Shown one piece after another: positions 8,221-17,500 of a stretch of 64,000 bases of DNA. How positions within the stretch are numbered: the stretch's first letter is position 1; each line of letters starts with the position of its first letter. The notes beneath the pieces were generated by a model. The model was not told the DNA's origin. It ran no database searches and was given only the letters and a program-made list of their open reading frames with translations. Position numbers and translations under genes: made by a program. The DNA comes from Natronogracilivirga saccharolytica (lineage in GTDB: Bacteria; Bacteroidota; Rhodothermia; Balneolales; Natronogracilivirgulaceae). Location: contig NZ_JAFIDN010000002.1 of assembly GCF_017921895.1 (NCBI RefSeq), forward strand, positions 248,001 through 312,000, in the 5' to 3' direction.

Positions 8221-8720
8221 TGGAACCTTACGTTGTGGACAGCAATTTTTTTATTGAATCCTGACGGGAGCGTTTTCCATTGGATATTGTTAGTAGCTTC
8301 TGGGATCAGGTAAAACATCTGATACAAGAAGGAAAAATCATCAGTATTGATAAAGTAAGGGATGAAATATTTGAAAATGAAGATAATTTGACTTTTTAAG
8401 TGAAACAGCACATTCCGGAATCATTTTTTAAAAGTACGACAGACAGCAGGGTTTTGACGGAGTATCAAACAGTAGCTGCATGGGCAGAATCCCGATCTCA
8501 TCACTACCAAAGAAAAGCCATTGACGAATTTCTGGAATTCAAAAGAGCCGATGCCTGGCTGGTTGCTTATTGCTCAGCAATGCATCGCAAATTGGTTACA
8601 CAGGAGGTGAGTAATCCGAATCGAAAAAATAAAATTCCCTTACCGGATGCCTGTGCCCCACAGGGCGTCAAAACATTGAACATGAACGAACTATTCACAA
8701 TATTGAAAATAAGCTTTTGA
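8220..8720 (+). pseudogene. DUF4411 PIN-like gene with two in-frame stops
   Basis: Reading from ATG 8220 (overlapping the upstream TAA) in a single frame gives the whole of a ~165-residue DUF4411 protein. It opens with MEPYVVDSNFFIES, then PLDIVSSFWDQVKHLI, KIISIDKVRDEIFENED and ADAWLVAYCSAMHRKLVTQE, and ends with NKIPLPDACAPQGVKT. Early VDSNFFI and late ADAWLVAYC carry the PIN-fold acidic residues. TGA at 8262-8264 and TAA at 8397-8399 interrupt it without a frame change, so these are point mutations. DUF4411 genes often follow ImmA/IrrE genes as predicted toxin-antitoxin pairs, and this pair keeps the overlapping arrangement although both members are broken. The base composition is AT-richer than the surrounding genes, which suggests acquired DNA. 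Confidence 0.82.
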
Positions 8721-8887
8721 ATTTTATCAATAATATCAGCGAATAGATTGAATGTTAAAGCTGGCTATTTAGAAATACATTATCAATGGTTTCGGATGAA
8801 GTAGTAGTTTATTACTCAACCATATTATTGCCTGACTTATCAATTATTGCAACGAGCAAACACCTCAGTACAACCCTGATCTTTCCC

Positions 8888-9520
8888 TTACGAATGCTTT
8901 ACCAGCGCTTCCATCACCCGGTTGGTTCGAGCAGCCGTTATTCCGGTGCTGGGAAATCGGGTGGAGGTATCATTTCCTGATGTCCGCCTTTTTGACGGAT
9001 CGTTTTCATCGTGCATCCGGGCTTCCTGCCGGCTGTCGTAATACTCCAGCAATTCATTAAAAATTGTTTTTATCAGCGGTTGCTGGATGTGCTCGGGCAT
9101 ATCGAAATGAAAGCGCACCGTATTGAATGAGTTTTCGCCTTTGTTTTCTGTTTGGATTTCATTGCCGCTCCGAAGGTGCCGGCTTGTTCATACGGATTTC
9201 CACCGAGCGGACTTCGCCGATCACACCGTCATCCACAAGCTCGATGATTTTACGATAATCCGGCAGCATTCGCCGGTAATAAGCAACAAAGAGCGGCACA
9301 CCCGCCTGTTCACACGTTTCGATCATTTCCAGGCATTCACGATAAGATCGTGCCACGGGTTTTTCGACATAGACCGGTTTCCCGGCTTCAGCGGCCTTGC
9401 GGGTCAGTTCCGCATGGACATGAGGAGGTGTGGCGATATACACGGCATTTATTTCGGGATCAGCGAGCAATTTGCCGGCGTCATCATATCCGGTGATTAA
9501 GCGAGGTATTTTCCTTGTGA
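8888..9520 (-). pseudogene. Gfo/Idh/MocA-family oxidoreductase, internally deleted pseudogene
   Basis: Two fragments of one NAD(P)-dependent sugar-type dehydrogenase remain. Bases about 9520-9159 encode YDDAGKLLADPEINAVYIATPP, VYVEKPVARS with the catalytic-region EKP, and AYYRRMLPDYRKI, ending at a stop after MNKPAPSERQ. Bases 9118-8888, in another frame, encode the family C terminus: HFDMPEHIQQPLIKTIFNELL and FPSTGITAARTNRVMEAL. The Rossmann start (GxGxxG) is missing behind an upstream stop, and about a hundred residues between the fragments are gone. A charged stretch of about 28 residues (EYYDSRQEAR onward) interrupts the C-terminal fragment. No functional product is expected. Confidence 0.75.
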
Positions 9521-9742
9521 CTCATTTCAATGATATTCTGTGTTCATCGATTTGAAAAATTCTGCCACATAATGAAGCGCATACATTTCGGCCAAAAATA
9601 AATAGTTTTAGATCAAACAGTGGGCTCGGATCGGTCATATTGCTCAAATAAATGACTACCACCTTGATGCTATTTCCAGGATACAGAGTTCGGCTGGATG
9701 GCAGCGCCCTGTTCCTTCCTTTTATTATCGACTATTCCGAAG

Positions 9743-10258
9743 TTACCGGAGCCTACCTATCTGTAAACTTAACGCCAGCCCGCCGAAAGGCTGATTCGTG
9801 TTAACATTTATAAAGCTGTACAACCCGAGCGCAGTGTAATCGGTAACTAACCAGGATACGTTGCCCTCCAGCGGGAAACCCAGGATCCGGTCCATTTTGC
9901 CTTCCGGATCACCACCGATAAGCCTTGGATATTGATTCCCACCCACGATTGAGGCTCCGACACCGGTGTTGGCGTAAAACGGGCCGATCATTGCGGCCCT
10001 TCCGTACATAACAGCGATATCCCAGACGTCATCTCCCCACAGCGGATCGGTAGAAGCAATGCGTGCCGATAGTATGTGCCGGTTGAATTCGTAGGAAATC
10101 CCTGTGGCAGAACCCGGACCCTGGGTGGTAATGCCGTAGGAAAAAGAAGATCTAAACCGGCTTTCAGATTTCATCCAGGCGTCCGTCCGGGCGTATAGCG
10201 GAGAGCTAACCAGCAAAGTGCACAAAATTACTAGACAAATCCTGACCATAAATATCAC
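9743..10258 (-). CDS. Secreted/outer-membrane protein of unknown function
   Basis: A 171-residue protein with a clear signal peptide: MVRICLVILCTLLVSSPLYA, with predicted cleavage after YARTDA or just before it. The mature part alternates hydrophobic and polar residues and ends LSLQIGRLR, as expected of a small beta-barrel or beta-sandwich envelope protein. The family is not recognised. It lies 20 bp downstream of the larger envelope protein gene on the same strand, so the two probably form an operon and may act together. Confidence 0.6.
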   Translation of the reverse strand: MIFMVRICLVILCTLLVSSPLYARTDAWMKSESRFRSSFSYGITTQGPGSATGISYEFNRHILSARIASTDPLWGDDVWDIAVMYGRAAMIGPFYANTGVGASIVGGNQYPRLIGGDPEGKMDRILGFPLEGNVSWLVTDYTALGLYSFINVNTNQPFGGLALSLQIGRLR

Positions 10259-10278
10259 ATTTTAAAATTCGAGTCAGT

Positions 10279-11538
10279 TTAAAATCTGGTGTTAACGATA
10301 TTGGCAAAATCCGATCCGAAGGTATATGACAAAGCAATAAGGCCTCTGAAGGAATAATCAGTGGCCAATTCGCGCTGATCCAAAAGTACATCTTCTAAAG
10401 CCGCATCTCCTATCGGAAGCGAGACCTGATCCTGAACAAGATCATAATCAAGCTGCAGGGAAAGGGAGAGACCTTTAGCCAGCCGAACCGAAAGCTGCCC
10501 AAAAGTTTGAATTTTCCTGAGATCAAAATCGTGAAAATAATGTGAGCCTGTTATACCGGCATTTATACTGCCCCATGGCTGTTGATATTCTGCCCGCAGC
10601 TGCAGCTCATGTAAAAAAAGATTCTCGGTTGTTTTGTCAAAAATCGTACGCTCATAATAGTTGGCATGGGTATAGCCGAACCGATAATTAACCTTAACAG
10701 CACGACGTGTTGCTTCTTGATAAGGAAACAGGCTGTACTCAATTCCCGGAGTAATACGGAAACGATGCTCCAGATTCCGGTCATCCCGTGTTATGTAATC
10801 GGCAAAAAGAGCGGCAGACCAGTGTTCCGTTAAGCTTTTAATCGCATAGCTATTAATACCATGGCGATGATGCCTGTTTATAAAATCATCTTCATCCTCT
10901 CGTTCGATTCTGGTATAGTGGTAATTGAAATACGGACGGAATCTTAAATTCCATTCTTCAGTAACGCGGTCGGCAAAAAAACCCCAACGCGAATCAAAAT
11001 CAGTACGTTTTGACTCATCCCGAAATTGAAACCGCCCTGCGTAAACTTCAAATACCCAATAATTCCACGGATCATCCTCTTCCCTGATTATCTCTTCTTC
11101 TACCTCATCATAATCTACTGAAAACTGTGAGGCATATGGAGTCCGTAGCATATAAGGGACCAAGCCCTTGCGGATGGCTTCATTAAGGCTCTCGCGAATT
11201 TCATCATCCGTCATGTTTTGATCTACCCGGTGTTCAAAATCAAGATGAAAATCGCTGAACTCCCGACGTCCGATGAAACTGAGTTCATAAAGACGGCCTC
11301 TGGCCCCGGTAGGTTCGGCGGTTATAAACAAGTGAATATCGGCCTGATCCTGATCGCGAACATAATTTACAAAAGTAATCTCTCTGCGGATGTGATCGTA
11401 ATCACACCATTCACAATCAATAAATAGTCTCAGTCGCTCATTGCTTTGACTTTGAACTTCTGCATTGGCGATTTGATAAGTAAAAGCAACTGATAAAATA
11501 AATGTAACAGATAAAAATGATTTCAGAGTCCAATTCAT
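10279..11538 (-). CDS. Predicted outer-membrane beta-barrel protein of unknown function
   Basis: A 419-residue protein with a signal peptide (cleavage likely after IANA, about residue 26). The N-terminal soluble domain carries LFIDCEWCDYDHIRREI with a Cys42-x2-Cys45 pair, then VNYVRDQDQADIHLFIT. The acidic linker is at about residues 140-160. From about 165 to the end, amphipathic strands rich in Tyr, Phe, Arg and Asp (FEVYAGRFQFRD, GLIALSYTFGSDF) suggest a beta-barrel of roughly 12-16 strands. The DC-x2-CD and YVRDxxxADIH pattern recurs in uncharacterised FCB-group proteins as I recall, but no function is known to me. It is the first gene of a two-gene unit. Confidence 0.65.
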   Translation of the reverse strand: MNWTLKSFLSVTFILSVAFTYQIANAEVQSQSNERLRLFIDCEWCDYDHIRREITFVNYVRDQDQADIHLFITAEPTGARGRLYELSFIGRREFSDFHLDFEHRVDQNMTDDEIRESLNEAIRKGLVPYMLRTPYASQFSVDYDEVEEEIIREEDDPWNYWVFEVYAGRFQFRDESKRTDFDSRWGFFADRVTEEWNLRFRPYFNYHYTRIEREDEDDFINRHHRHGINSYAIKSLTEHWSAALFADYITRDDRNLEHRFRITPGIEYSLFPYQEATRRAVKVNYRFGYTHANYYERTIFDKTTENLFLHELQLRAEYQQPWGSINAGITGSHYFHDFDLRKIQTFGQLSVRLAKGLSLSLQLDYDLVQDQVSLPIGDAALEDVLLDQRELATDYSFRGLIALSYTFGSDFANIVNTRF

Positions 11539-11842
11539 GGTGTAAATAATTTACTCAAGTTCAGGGAGAGCTGTCAGGGTCACTTATACATAACGCTTAT
11601 ACTTAGAAGTGGGTATCCCGATAACCCGTCAAAATAAGGTCAAAATGGGGGTTAAATGGGGTTGGACGGCTTTTTAAGGATTGTAAGTCTGGTTTGAAGC
11701 TGCCGGAGCAGTTGTCATTAAACAAGGGAGAAAAAATACGAGGGATCTGATATGGGAAATAAAAAAAATGATAGAAAAAGTTCGGGGAAACTGACACCAT
11801 CTCCAAATTGAACTGTAACCGAAAAACTGGAAAGAAGAATGC
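11539..11842. other. Intergenic region, no gene seen
   Basis: About 300 bp of AT-rich sequence between the outer-membrane protein start and the tRNA terminator. It should contain the minus-strand promoter of the outer-membrane pair. A short inverted repeat (GGGTATC...GATAACCC, about 11611-11627) is the only structure noticed. Confidence 0.6.
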
Positions 11843-11884
11843 AAAAAAAAAGCTTTGCACCACTGTAAGTTTGTGATACAAAGC
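11843..11884 (-). terminator. Intrinsic terminator of tRNA-Phe
   Basis: On the minus strand GCTTTG (11884-11879) pairs with CAAAGC (11857-11852), directly followed by nine T (11851-11843). It lies 11 bp after the tRNA 3' end and ends the tRNA transcript. Confidence 0.8.
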
Positions 11885-11894
11885 ATTTTAGCTG

Positions 11895-11967
<73 letters not shown>

Positions 11968-12003
11968 TCCCATCCATCGGAGAACCCAAATATACGGCCT
12001 TTT

Positions 12004-13764
12004 TTATTTTGACAAAACCTGTTTATTATTTTTTTCAGCAGCCGGAACCTGTTCGCCTCCAATATGTATGTCTTTTAGACGAAGCTGCAGACTGGTTTTA
12101 TTGTTCCAGGTGTTTTCCTCTATGGTATAGGCAATATCAACGGACCCTGAGCCCGCATTGCGCAGCGGTTCGGCATATTTTTCCATGTTGAAGCCAATCG
12201 CTTCAAAGGCCGGTGCGCCGCTTTGTGATATGCGCATTTTGAGATGTCCCTGCCCGACGATCATCGGACGTGTATTGAGGTTCACGTCGCGGCTGACAAA
12301 AATGGGTTTGAGATTGTTGGGACCAAACGGTTCGAATTGCTTGAGCAGTTTCCAGAAGCGCTGGGTGATTTCATTCAGCGACAACTCGGTATCAATCAGC
12401 AATTCGGGATTGAAATCCTGCTCGGAAAGCATTTCACCTGTGATATCGTGAAACCGCTTTATAAACTCTTCAAGCTGATCTTCTTCAATCGTCAAACCTG
12501 CCGCGTACTTGTGACCGCCAAACTGAACAAGCAGGTCATCGCATTTTTTCAACGCATCGTAAATATTGAAACCGTTGATGCTTCTTGCCGACCCCTTTAT
12601 TTGTCCGTCAACAGTGCTGAGCATGATGGTCGGACGGCAGTAGATATCCACAAGTCGCGAGGCAACTATGCCGATCACTCCAAGATGCCAGTCCGGATCG
12701 TGAAGAACCAGGCATGATCCGGCGTCGCCATAGCTGTCACCGTCAATTTGCTTGAGCGCTTCATCCATCGTGCGGGTATCGGTACTGCGTCGCTGCAGGT
12801 TGATTTTCTCAAGACGAGAGGCCAGTTCGCCTGCCTCTTCCGGTGTTTCGGATATGAGCAGCGCCACAGCAACGGCGGCATCCCCCATCCTTCCGGCCGC
12901 ATTGATCCTGGGCCCGAGTGAAAAGACAATATGTGAGGTGGTTAATTCGGGGCCCCTCAGCTGAATGCGGTCAAGAAGGGCTTTTATTCCGGCCCTCGGA
13001 TTTTTATTTATGCGATCCAGGCCCTCCCGCATCAGAATGCGGTTTTCATCGACAATGGGCACAATATCCGATGCGATGGATATGGCGACCAGGTCCAGAT
13101 AGGGATGTGCGACATTCGGGGGCAGCCCCAGCTTGACCAGAGTTGCCTGAATCAGTTTGAAACCGACACCGGCTCCGGACAACCCCTTGAAGGGATAAGG
13201 ACATCCGGGCTGCTTGGGATCGAGAACAGCCACAGCATCAGGGATCTTGTCGCCGGCATTGTGGTGGTCACAGATAATGAGCTCAATACCCTTGCTTCTG
13301 GCGTATTCGGTCTCCTCCACGGCAGTAATGCCGCAGTCAACCGAAACAATCAGTCCGGCGCCGATGCTTTCGGCGTAGTCAATACCGTCACGGCCGATGC
13401 CGTATCCTTCCTTGAAACGATGCGGAATATAGAAGTGCACATCCAGTCCGAAGTTTTTCAGGAAGGTATGCATAATGGCTGTTGCGGTGGTGCCGTCCAC
13501 ATCATAATCACCGTAAACAACGACTTTTTCGCTGTTTCTGATTGCCGCCGCAAGCCGTTCAGCCCCCGTTTCCATTCCCTTCATAAGGAACGGATCGTGA
13601 AGGCTTTCTAAGTCAGGTCTGAAAAACTGTCGCGCATCTTCAAACGTTTTGATCCCCCGAATGCTGAGCAGGCGCGCGATCGACTCAGGAACACCAAGTT
13701 CCTTTTGGAGTCGGGATATAGCCTCCTCATGTTCCGGCTGGATGTAGTTCCATCGGAAAGACAT
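12004..13764 (-). CDS. recJ: Single-stranded-DNA-specific exonuclease RecJ
   Basis: A 586-residue DHH/DHHA1 exonuclease that degrades 5' ssDNA ends in recombination and mismatch repair. Motifs from the N terminus: VVVYGDYDVDGTTATAIM (about 82-99), SVDCGIT (about 141-147), the DHH motif ICDHHN (about 164-169), and DHHA1-domain GGHKYAAGLTI (about 440). A C-terminal OB-fold domain ends QLRLKDIHIGGEQ. The start was set at ATG 13764 (MSFRWNYIQPE), where homologous sequence begins; an upstream in-frame codon at 13827 would add a 21-residue non-conserved leader. Length is typical (about 570-590). It is divergent from the downstream methyltransferase gene. Confidence 0.95.
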   Translation of the reverse strand: MSFRWNYIQPEHEEAISRLQKELGVPESIARLLSIRGIKTFEDARQFFRPDLESLHDPFLMKGMETGAERLAAAIRNSEKVVVYGDYDVDGTTATAIMHTFLKNFGLDVHFYIPHRFKEGYGIGRDGIDYAESIGAGLIVSVDCGITAVEETEYARSKGIELIICDHHNAGDKIPDAVAVLDPKQPGCPYPFKGLSGAGVGFKLIQATLVKLGLPPNVAHPYLDLVAISIASDIVPIVDENRILMREGLDRINKNPRAGIKALLDRIQLRGPELTTSHIVFSLGPRINAAGRMGDAAVAVALLISETPEEAGELASRLEKINLQRRSTDTRTMDEALKQIDGDSYGDAGSCLVLHDPDWHLGVIGIVASRLVDIYCRPTIMLSTVDGQIKGSARSINGFNIYDALKKCDDLLVQFGGHKYAAGLTIEEDQLEEFIKRFHDITGEMLSEQDFNPELLIDTELSLNEITQRFWKLLKQFEPFGPNNLKPIFVSRDVNLNTRPMIVGQGHLKMRISQSGAPAFEAIGFNMEKYAEPLRNAGSGSVDIAYTIEENTWNNKTSLQLRLKDIHIGGEQVPAAEKNNKQVLSK

Positions 13765-14217
13765 AGTGGTAAGTGTCTTGTTCTTTTTATCATGAAAAGG
13801 TGTCGGGCGGCCAGGCCCGCGAACCACATAGTGCCGCGTTGCGCGCGTGCTTTTCCGGCATCATCCGCAGTATAAATATCTGTTCTTCAGATATAAATGT
13901 AATTTAAGCGGATAAAATTCTGCAACCTCAAGTTACAAAAAATTGATGTCGGAAAATATAACGAATCAGGTTCCTCGCTTCTTGCGGATCCGTTAAACAT
14001 ACAGTGATTCAGTGGATGTCATGGTGCTGCGCCGGTCATTGCACATCGGAAATCAGGGAACGTCAAACCGCATACAGTCCCGGTTAAAAAAGCAGGAAAC
14101 GCAATTCAGGGTTCATCAGAGAGCGGAAAAAGCGTATATTTGACATCCGGCTCACGGCGTGCACCAGGCTCCCGACTTCCGGCCAGACGTTACATCGCAT
14201 ACTGTATTACATCCCTT
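13765..14217. other. Divergent intergenic region with one promoter-like element
   Basis: About 450 bp between recJ (minus) and the methyltransferase gene (plus). TATATTTG at 14135-14142 fits the TAnnTTTG -7 consensus, 76 nt before the methyltransferase ATG; a TTC (14112-14114) sits where the -33 TTG is expected. No small gene or RNA was recognised. Confidence 0.45.
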
Positions 14218-15381
14218 ATGTCTCAATTTTTAAAATCTGAAATCCCGCTTTTTGTCAAGACACTGATGGGACTCGAGGACGTGCTGGCGGATGAGCTGAA
14301 GACGATCGGGGCAAAGGATATTTATACCGGGAAGAGAGGCGTGTCGTGCGTGGCGGGTGAACGCACGTTTTATTCCATCCTTATCCATTCGCGCATTGCC
14401 ATTCGTGTGCTTGTGCGGCTGCAGGAGGGCAGGGTCAACAATGAAACCGAGCTTTATGAGTGGGTGAAAACGATTGACTGGCATAACTATCTCACACTCA
14501 AGCACACCCTGGCCGTCGACGTGGTTTCCTTTCATCCGGAGATGAACCACACGGTATTTCTTGCACAGAAAACCAAGGATGCGGTGGTAGACCGGTTCCG
14601 CGAAGAGTATGACATGCGTCCAAGTGTGGAGCCCAAGGATCCGGACGTCCGCATCAACCTTCATATCTCAAAAGACGGAGCGGCACATATTGCCCTGGAT
14701 GCATCGGGCCGCAGCATGAACCAGCGTGGTTACCGGAAGAAAACGGGCAAGGCGGCGATCAATGAAGTTCTGGCGGCCGGACTGATCGCCATCAGCGGAT
14801 GGGATCCGGAAACGCCGTTTGTAGATCCCATGTGCGGATCGGGGACGCTCGTCATCGAAGCGGCAATGCAGGCCAAGCAGCGTGCTCCGGCATTGCTGAA
14901 CGAGACATTCGGCATCAGGCGCTGGCCCCATTTCCGCGAAACTCTGTGGCAGTCGCTCATCAGGGAAGCCAGGCGGCTGGAGCGAAGGGATGTGGACTGG
15001 ATATACGGAAATGACATTGACAAGAAAGCCCTGGAGGCCTGCAAGGCAAACATCCGGAATGCAAAACTGACACATAACATCCGGTTGTCCAACCTTCCCT
15101 TTGACAAGTTCTGGATTCCGAAAGGCAATGGCGTGATCATCTCCAATCCGCCTTACGGCGAACACATCGGCGACCGATCCGAACTGAAAAAACTGTACGA
15201 AGAAATCGGCCGCGTACTTCGCTACAAGGCAAAGGGATACAAGGCCTGGTTTATCACACCGGATAAAGAGTTCAGGAAGTCCGTCCCCCTGAAACACGGA
15301 AAAAAGATTAATGTTTTGAACGGATCCATTCCTTGTGAGTATATTTCCTATAGCATTGGACCAAAAAAAGAACTTTCTTAA
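14218..15381 (+). CDS. THUMP-domain class I SAM-dependent RNA methyltransferase (RlmL-type)
   Basis: A 387-residue protein of the RlmL/TrmN family (UPF0020). The N-terminal ferredoxin-like and THUMP domains span about residues 1-160 (GLEDVLADEL, then NLHISKDGAAHIALDASGRSMNQRGYR, the linker into the catalytic domain). The methyltransferase domain has DPMCGSGTLVIEAA as the SAM-binding motif (about 202-215) and NPPYGEHIGD as the catalytic NPPY motif (about 309-318). It probably makes N2-methylguanine in 23S rRNA, or acts on tRNA; the exact target cannot be told from sequence. The start at ATG 14218 fits homology; upstream codons to 14140 encode an Arg-rich leader unlike the family. Confidence 0.88.
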   Translation: MSQFLKSEIPLFVKTLMGLEDVLADELKTIGAKDIYTGKRGVSCVAGERTFYSILIHSRIAIRVLVRLQEGRVNNETELYEWVKTIDWHNYLTLKHTLAVDVVSFHPEMNHTVFLAQKTKDAVVDRFREEYDMRPSVEPKDPDVRINLHISKDGAAHIALDASGRSMNQRGYRKKTGKAAINEVLAAGLIAISGWDPETPFVDPMCGSGTLVIEAAMQAKQRAPALLNETFGIRRWPHFRETLWQSLIREARRLERRDVDWIYGNDIDKKALEACKANIRNAKLTHNIRLSNLPFDKFWIPKGNGVIISNPPYGEHIGDRSELKKLYEEIGRVLRYKAKGYKAWFITPDKEFRKSVPLKHGKKINVLNGSIPCEYISYSIGPKKELS

Positions 15382-15443
15382 TTTGCTGGAAGCGCTTTTC
15401 CGTCGCTTCTTGAGAGCACTAAACCCCAAAAGAACCCAATATT

Positions 15444-16598
15444 ATGGCACCTACCCTGACTGAAAAACAGCCCAAGCACGGATTCTCAGTTTTTGACAAC
15501 ATGCTGAAGAATGAGCACGAACAGGTGATCATGTGCTCCGATCCTTCTTCCGGGCTGAAAGCGATCATTGCTATACACAATACCATTCTCGGACCCTCTC
15601 TTGGCGGCGTGCGTATGTGGCCGTACGAAAGTGAGGAAGCAGCGCTGAAAGATGTTCTCAATCTTTCACGCGGTATGACATACAAATCAGCCGTGGCGGG
15701 ACTCAATCTTGGCGGCGGCAAGGCGGTTATTATCGGGAATCCCAAGAAAGACAAAAAGGAAGCCATATTCCGTGCATTCGGACGCTATGTCGAGGGGCTT
15801 GCCGGACGGTATATCACCGCGGAGGATGTGGGCATGTCGCTTCAGGACATGGAGTGGATACGCATGGAGACCAAATATGTGACGGGTATTTCGATGGCCC
15901 TGGGCGGAAGCGGCGACCCATCCCCGGTCACAGCCATGGGTGTTTACATGGGGATGAAGTCCTGCGCCAAAAAAGTTTACGGATCCGATTCACTGGAAGG
16001 ACGCAAAATCAGCATCCAGGGTGCCGGAAACGTCAGCACGCACCTGGTCAGGCTGCTGCACAAGGAAGGGGCAAAACTCTACATCACCGACATCGATGAA
16101 GAAAAAGTGGAGCGCATCGTTCGCGAAACAGGAGCCATAGCCGTAGATACCGACTCCATTTATGATGTTGACGTCGATATTTTCAGTCCCAATGCCCTGG
16201 GCGGTGTCCTGAATGAAAATACCATACCGAGGCTCAAGTGTGACATAATTGCCGGTGGCGCCAACAATCAGATTGAAGACGAATCTGTCCACGGGCCGAT
16301 GCTCATTGAGCGCGGAATGCTTTATGCTCCGGATTATGTTATCAATTCCGGCGGCGTTATCAATGTCTCCAATGAGCTGGAAGGATACAACCGAGAACGG
16401 GCACACGAACAGGCCGGCAGAATATATGATACCATGACACGCATTTTGGAATATTCTGAAACGCACAACGTTCCTACCTACACCGCCTCAAACAGCATTG
16501 CCGAAATGCGTTTGAAACAAATAGGAAGAGTCAAGTCCATTTATGCTTCCCGGAGTCATTTCACCGGCCGGATGGGTGAGCTTGTCGGAAGAAGATAG
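15444..16598 (+). CDS. Leucine dehydrogenase (Glu/Leu/Phe/Val dehydrogenase family)
   Basis: A 384-residue NAD+-dependent amino-acid dehydrogenase. GPSLGGVRMWPY, then NLSRGMTYKSAVAGLNLGGGKAVI carry the substrate and catalytic Lys residues (Lys about 83 and 95). TAEDVGMSLQDME follows, and the NAD-binding Rossmann motif is ISIQGAGNVSTHLVRLL (about 190-206). GGANNQ and APDYVINSGGVINV are typical of leucine/valine dehydrogenases. It catalyses reversible oxidative deamination of branched-chain amino acids to 2-oxo acids, feeding branched-chain acyl-CoA formation. Here that would connect with LipA/LipB and LpdA, which serve 2-oxo-acid dehydrogenases. It ends 5 bp before hslO, suggesting co-transcription. 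Confidence 0.9.
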   Translation: MAPTLTEKQPKHGFSVFDNMLKNEHEQVIMCSDPSSGLKAIIAIHNTILGPSLGGVRMWPYESEEAALKDVLNLSRGMTYKSAVAGLNLGGGKAVIIGNPKKDKKEAIFRAFGRYVEGLAGRYITAEDVGMSLQDMEWIRMETKYVTGISMALGGSGDPSPVTAMGVYMGMKSCAKKVYGSDSLEGRKISIQGAGNVSTHLVRLLHKEGAKLYITDIDEEKVERIVRETGAIAVDTDSIYDVDVDIFSPNALGGVLNENTIPRLKCDIIAGGANNQIEDESVHGPMLIERGMLYAPDYVINSGGVINVSNELEGYNRERAHEQAGRIYDTMTRILEYSETHNVPTYTASNSIAEMRLKQIGRVKSIYASRSHFTGRMGELVGRR

Positions 16599-16603
16599 AT
16601 TTT

Positions 16604-17500
16604 ATGAACAAAGAAGAATTCAAGCATCGTGACCGGCTTCTGAAAGCCATATCAGAAAACGGTCACTACAGGATCATTGTAGTTAAAACAACGGAAATAG
16701 TCAGGACGGCCAGAAATAATCACAATCTGTCACTGCTGCCGACGGTGCTCCTGGGGCGAACACTGACAGCAGCACTGCTGCTGGCATCCAACCTCAAGGG
16801 TGAAGAGCGAATACAAATCAAGCTGCAAGGTAATGGTCCGGTCGGATCCGTCACTGCCGAGGCAACCAGCCACGGAGAAGTGCGGGGATATGTTGCAAGT
16901 CCCGATGCGGCACTGGACCTTGCCAATAATGAAAAGCTGGGAGACGGGATTGGCATCGGTCTGATGACGGTTTCGAAAGTGCTATACAACAAAGCGAGGC
17001 CGGTCACCGGTACGGTGGATCTTGTCCGCGGCAATGTGAATGAGGATCTTGCCCATTACCTGCTGCAGTCAGAGCAGGTCCCGTCGGCCGTAAGTCTGGA
17101 TGTGGCACTGGATGAGCACGGCGATGTCGCGCATGCGGGCGGAGTGCTTGTGCAGGCCATGCCGGGTGCGGAGCAGGAAGAGACAGAGCGCATCGAAAAC
17201 AACATCAGGCATATGCCTCAGATTGGCGAGCAGCTGCAAAGTACCTATCTGGATGGCATACTGGCGACCGTATCTGAAGGCATGCCGGTCAGGGAGCTCG
17301 ACAGGTATCCGGTTGATTTTTTCTGCCGTTGCTCGCGGGAACGGTTTCAGAAGTCCCTGGCACTGGTCAATCCGGATGATCTGCTCAAAATGAATGCAGA
17401 AACCGAAGAGCTGGTTTGCCACTACTGCGGCGAACGGTATGAGTTCTCAGGAGAGGAGATCGAGGCTATTGCTCATAAAGCGAAGCTGCGGCAGAATTGA
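16604..17500 (+). CDS. hslO: Redox-regulated chaperone Hsp33
   Basis: A 298-residue holdase chaperone activated by oxidative unfolding. The N-terminal domain includes LLASNLKGEERIQIKLQGNGPVG and TVSKVLYNKARPVTG. The C-terminal zinc switch is Cys241-x-Cys243 (FFCRCSRER) and Cys272-x2-Cys275 (VCHYCGERYEF), the four thiols that release zinc on oxidation. Length matches the family (about 290-300). It follows leucine dehydrogenase by 5 bp. Its 3' end overlaps the 3' end of the convergent M20 hydrolase by 35 bp, which may allow antisense interference between the two messages. Confidence 0.95.
   Translation: MNKEEFKHRDRLLKAISENGHYRIIVVKTTEIVRTARNNHNLSLLPTVLLGRTLTAALLLASNLKGEERIQIKLQGNGPVGSVTAEATSHGEVRGYVASPDAALDLANNEKLGDGIGIGLMTVSKVLYNKARPVTGTVDLVRGNVNEDLAHYLLQSEQVPSAVSLDVALDEHGDVAHAGGVLVQAMPGAEQEETERIENNIRHMPQIGEQLQSTYLDGILATVSEGMPVRELDRYPVDFFCRCSRERFQKSLALVNPDDLLKMNAETEELVCHYCGERYEFSGEEIEAIAHKAKLRQN

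Noticed and set aside
8786-8980. Short plus-strand frame after the DUF4411 remnant
   Set aside because: It overlaps the better supported C-terminal fragment of the Gfo/Idh/MocA pseudogene on the other strand and has no recognisable product.
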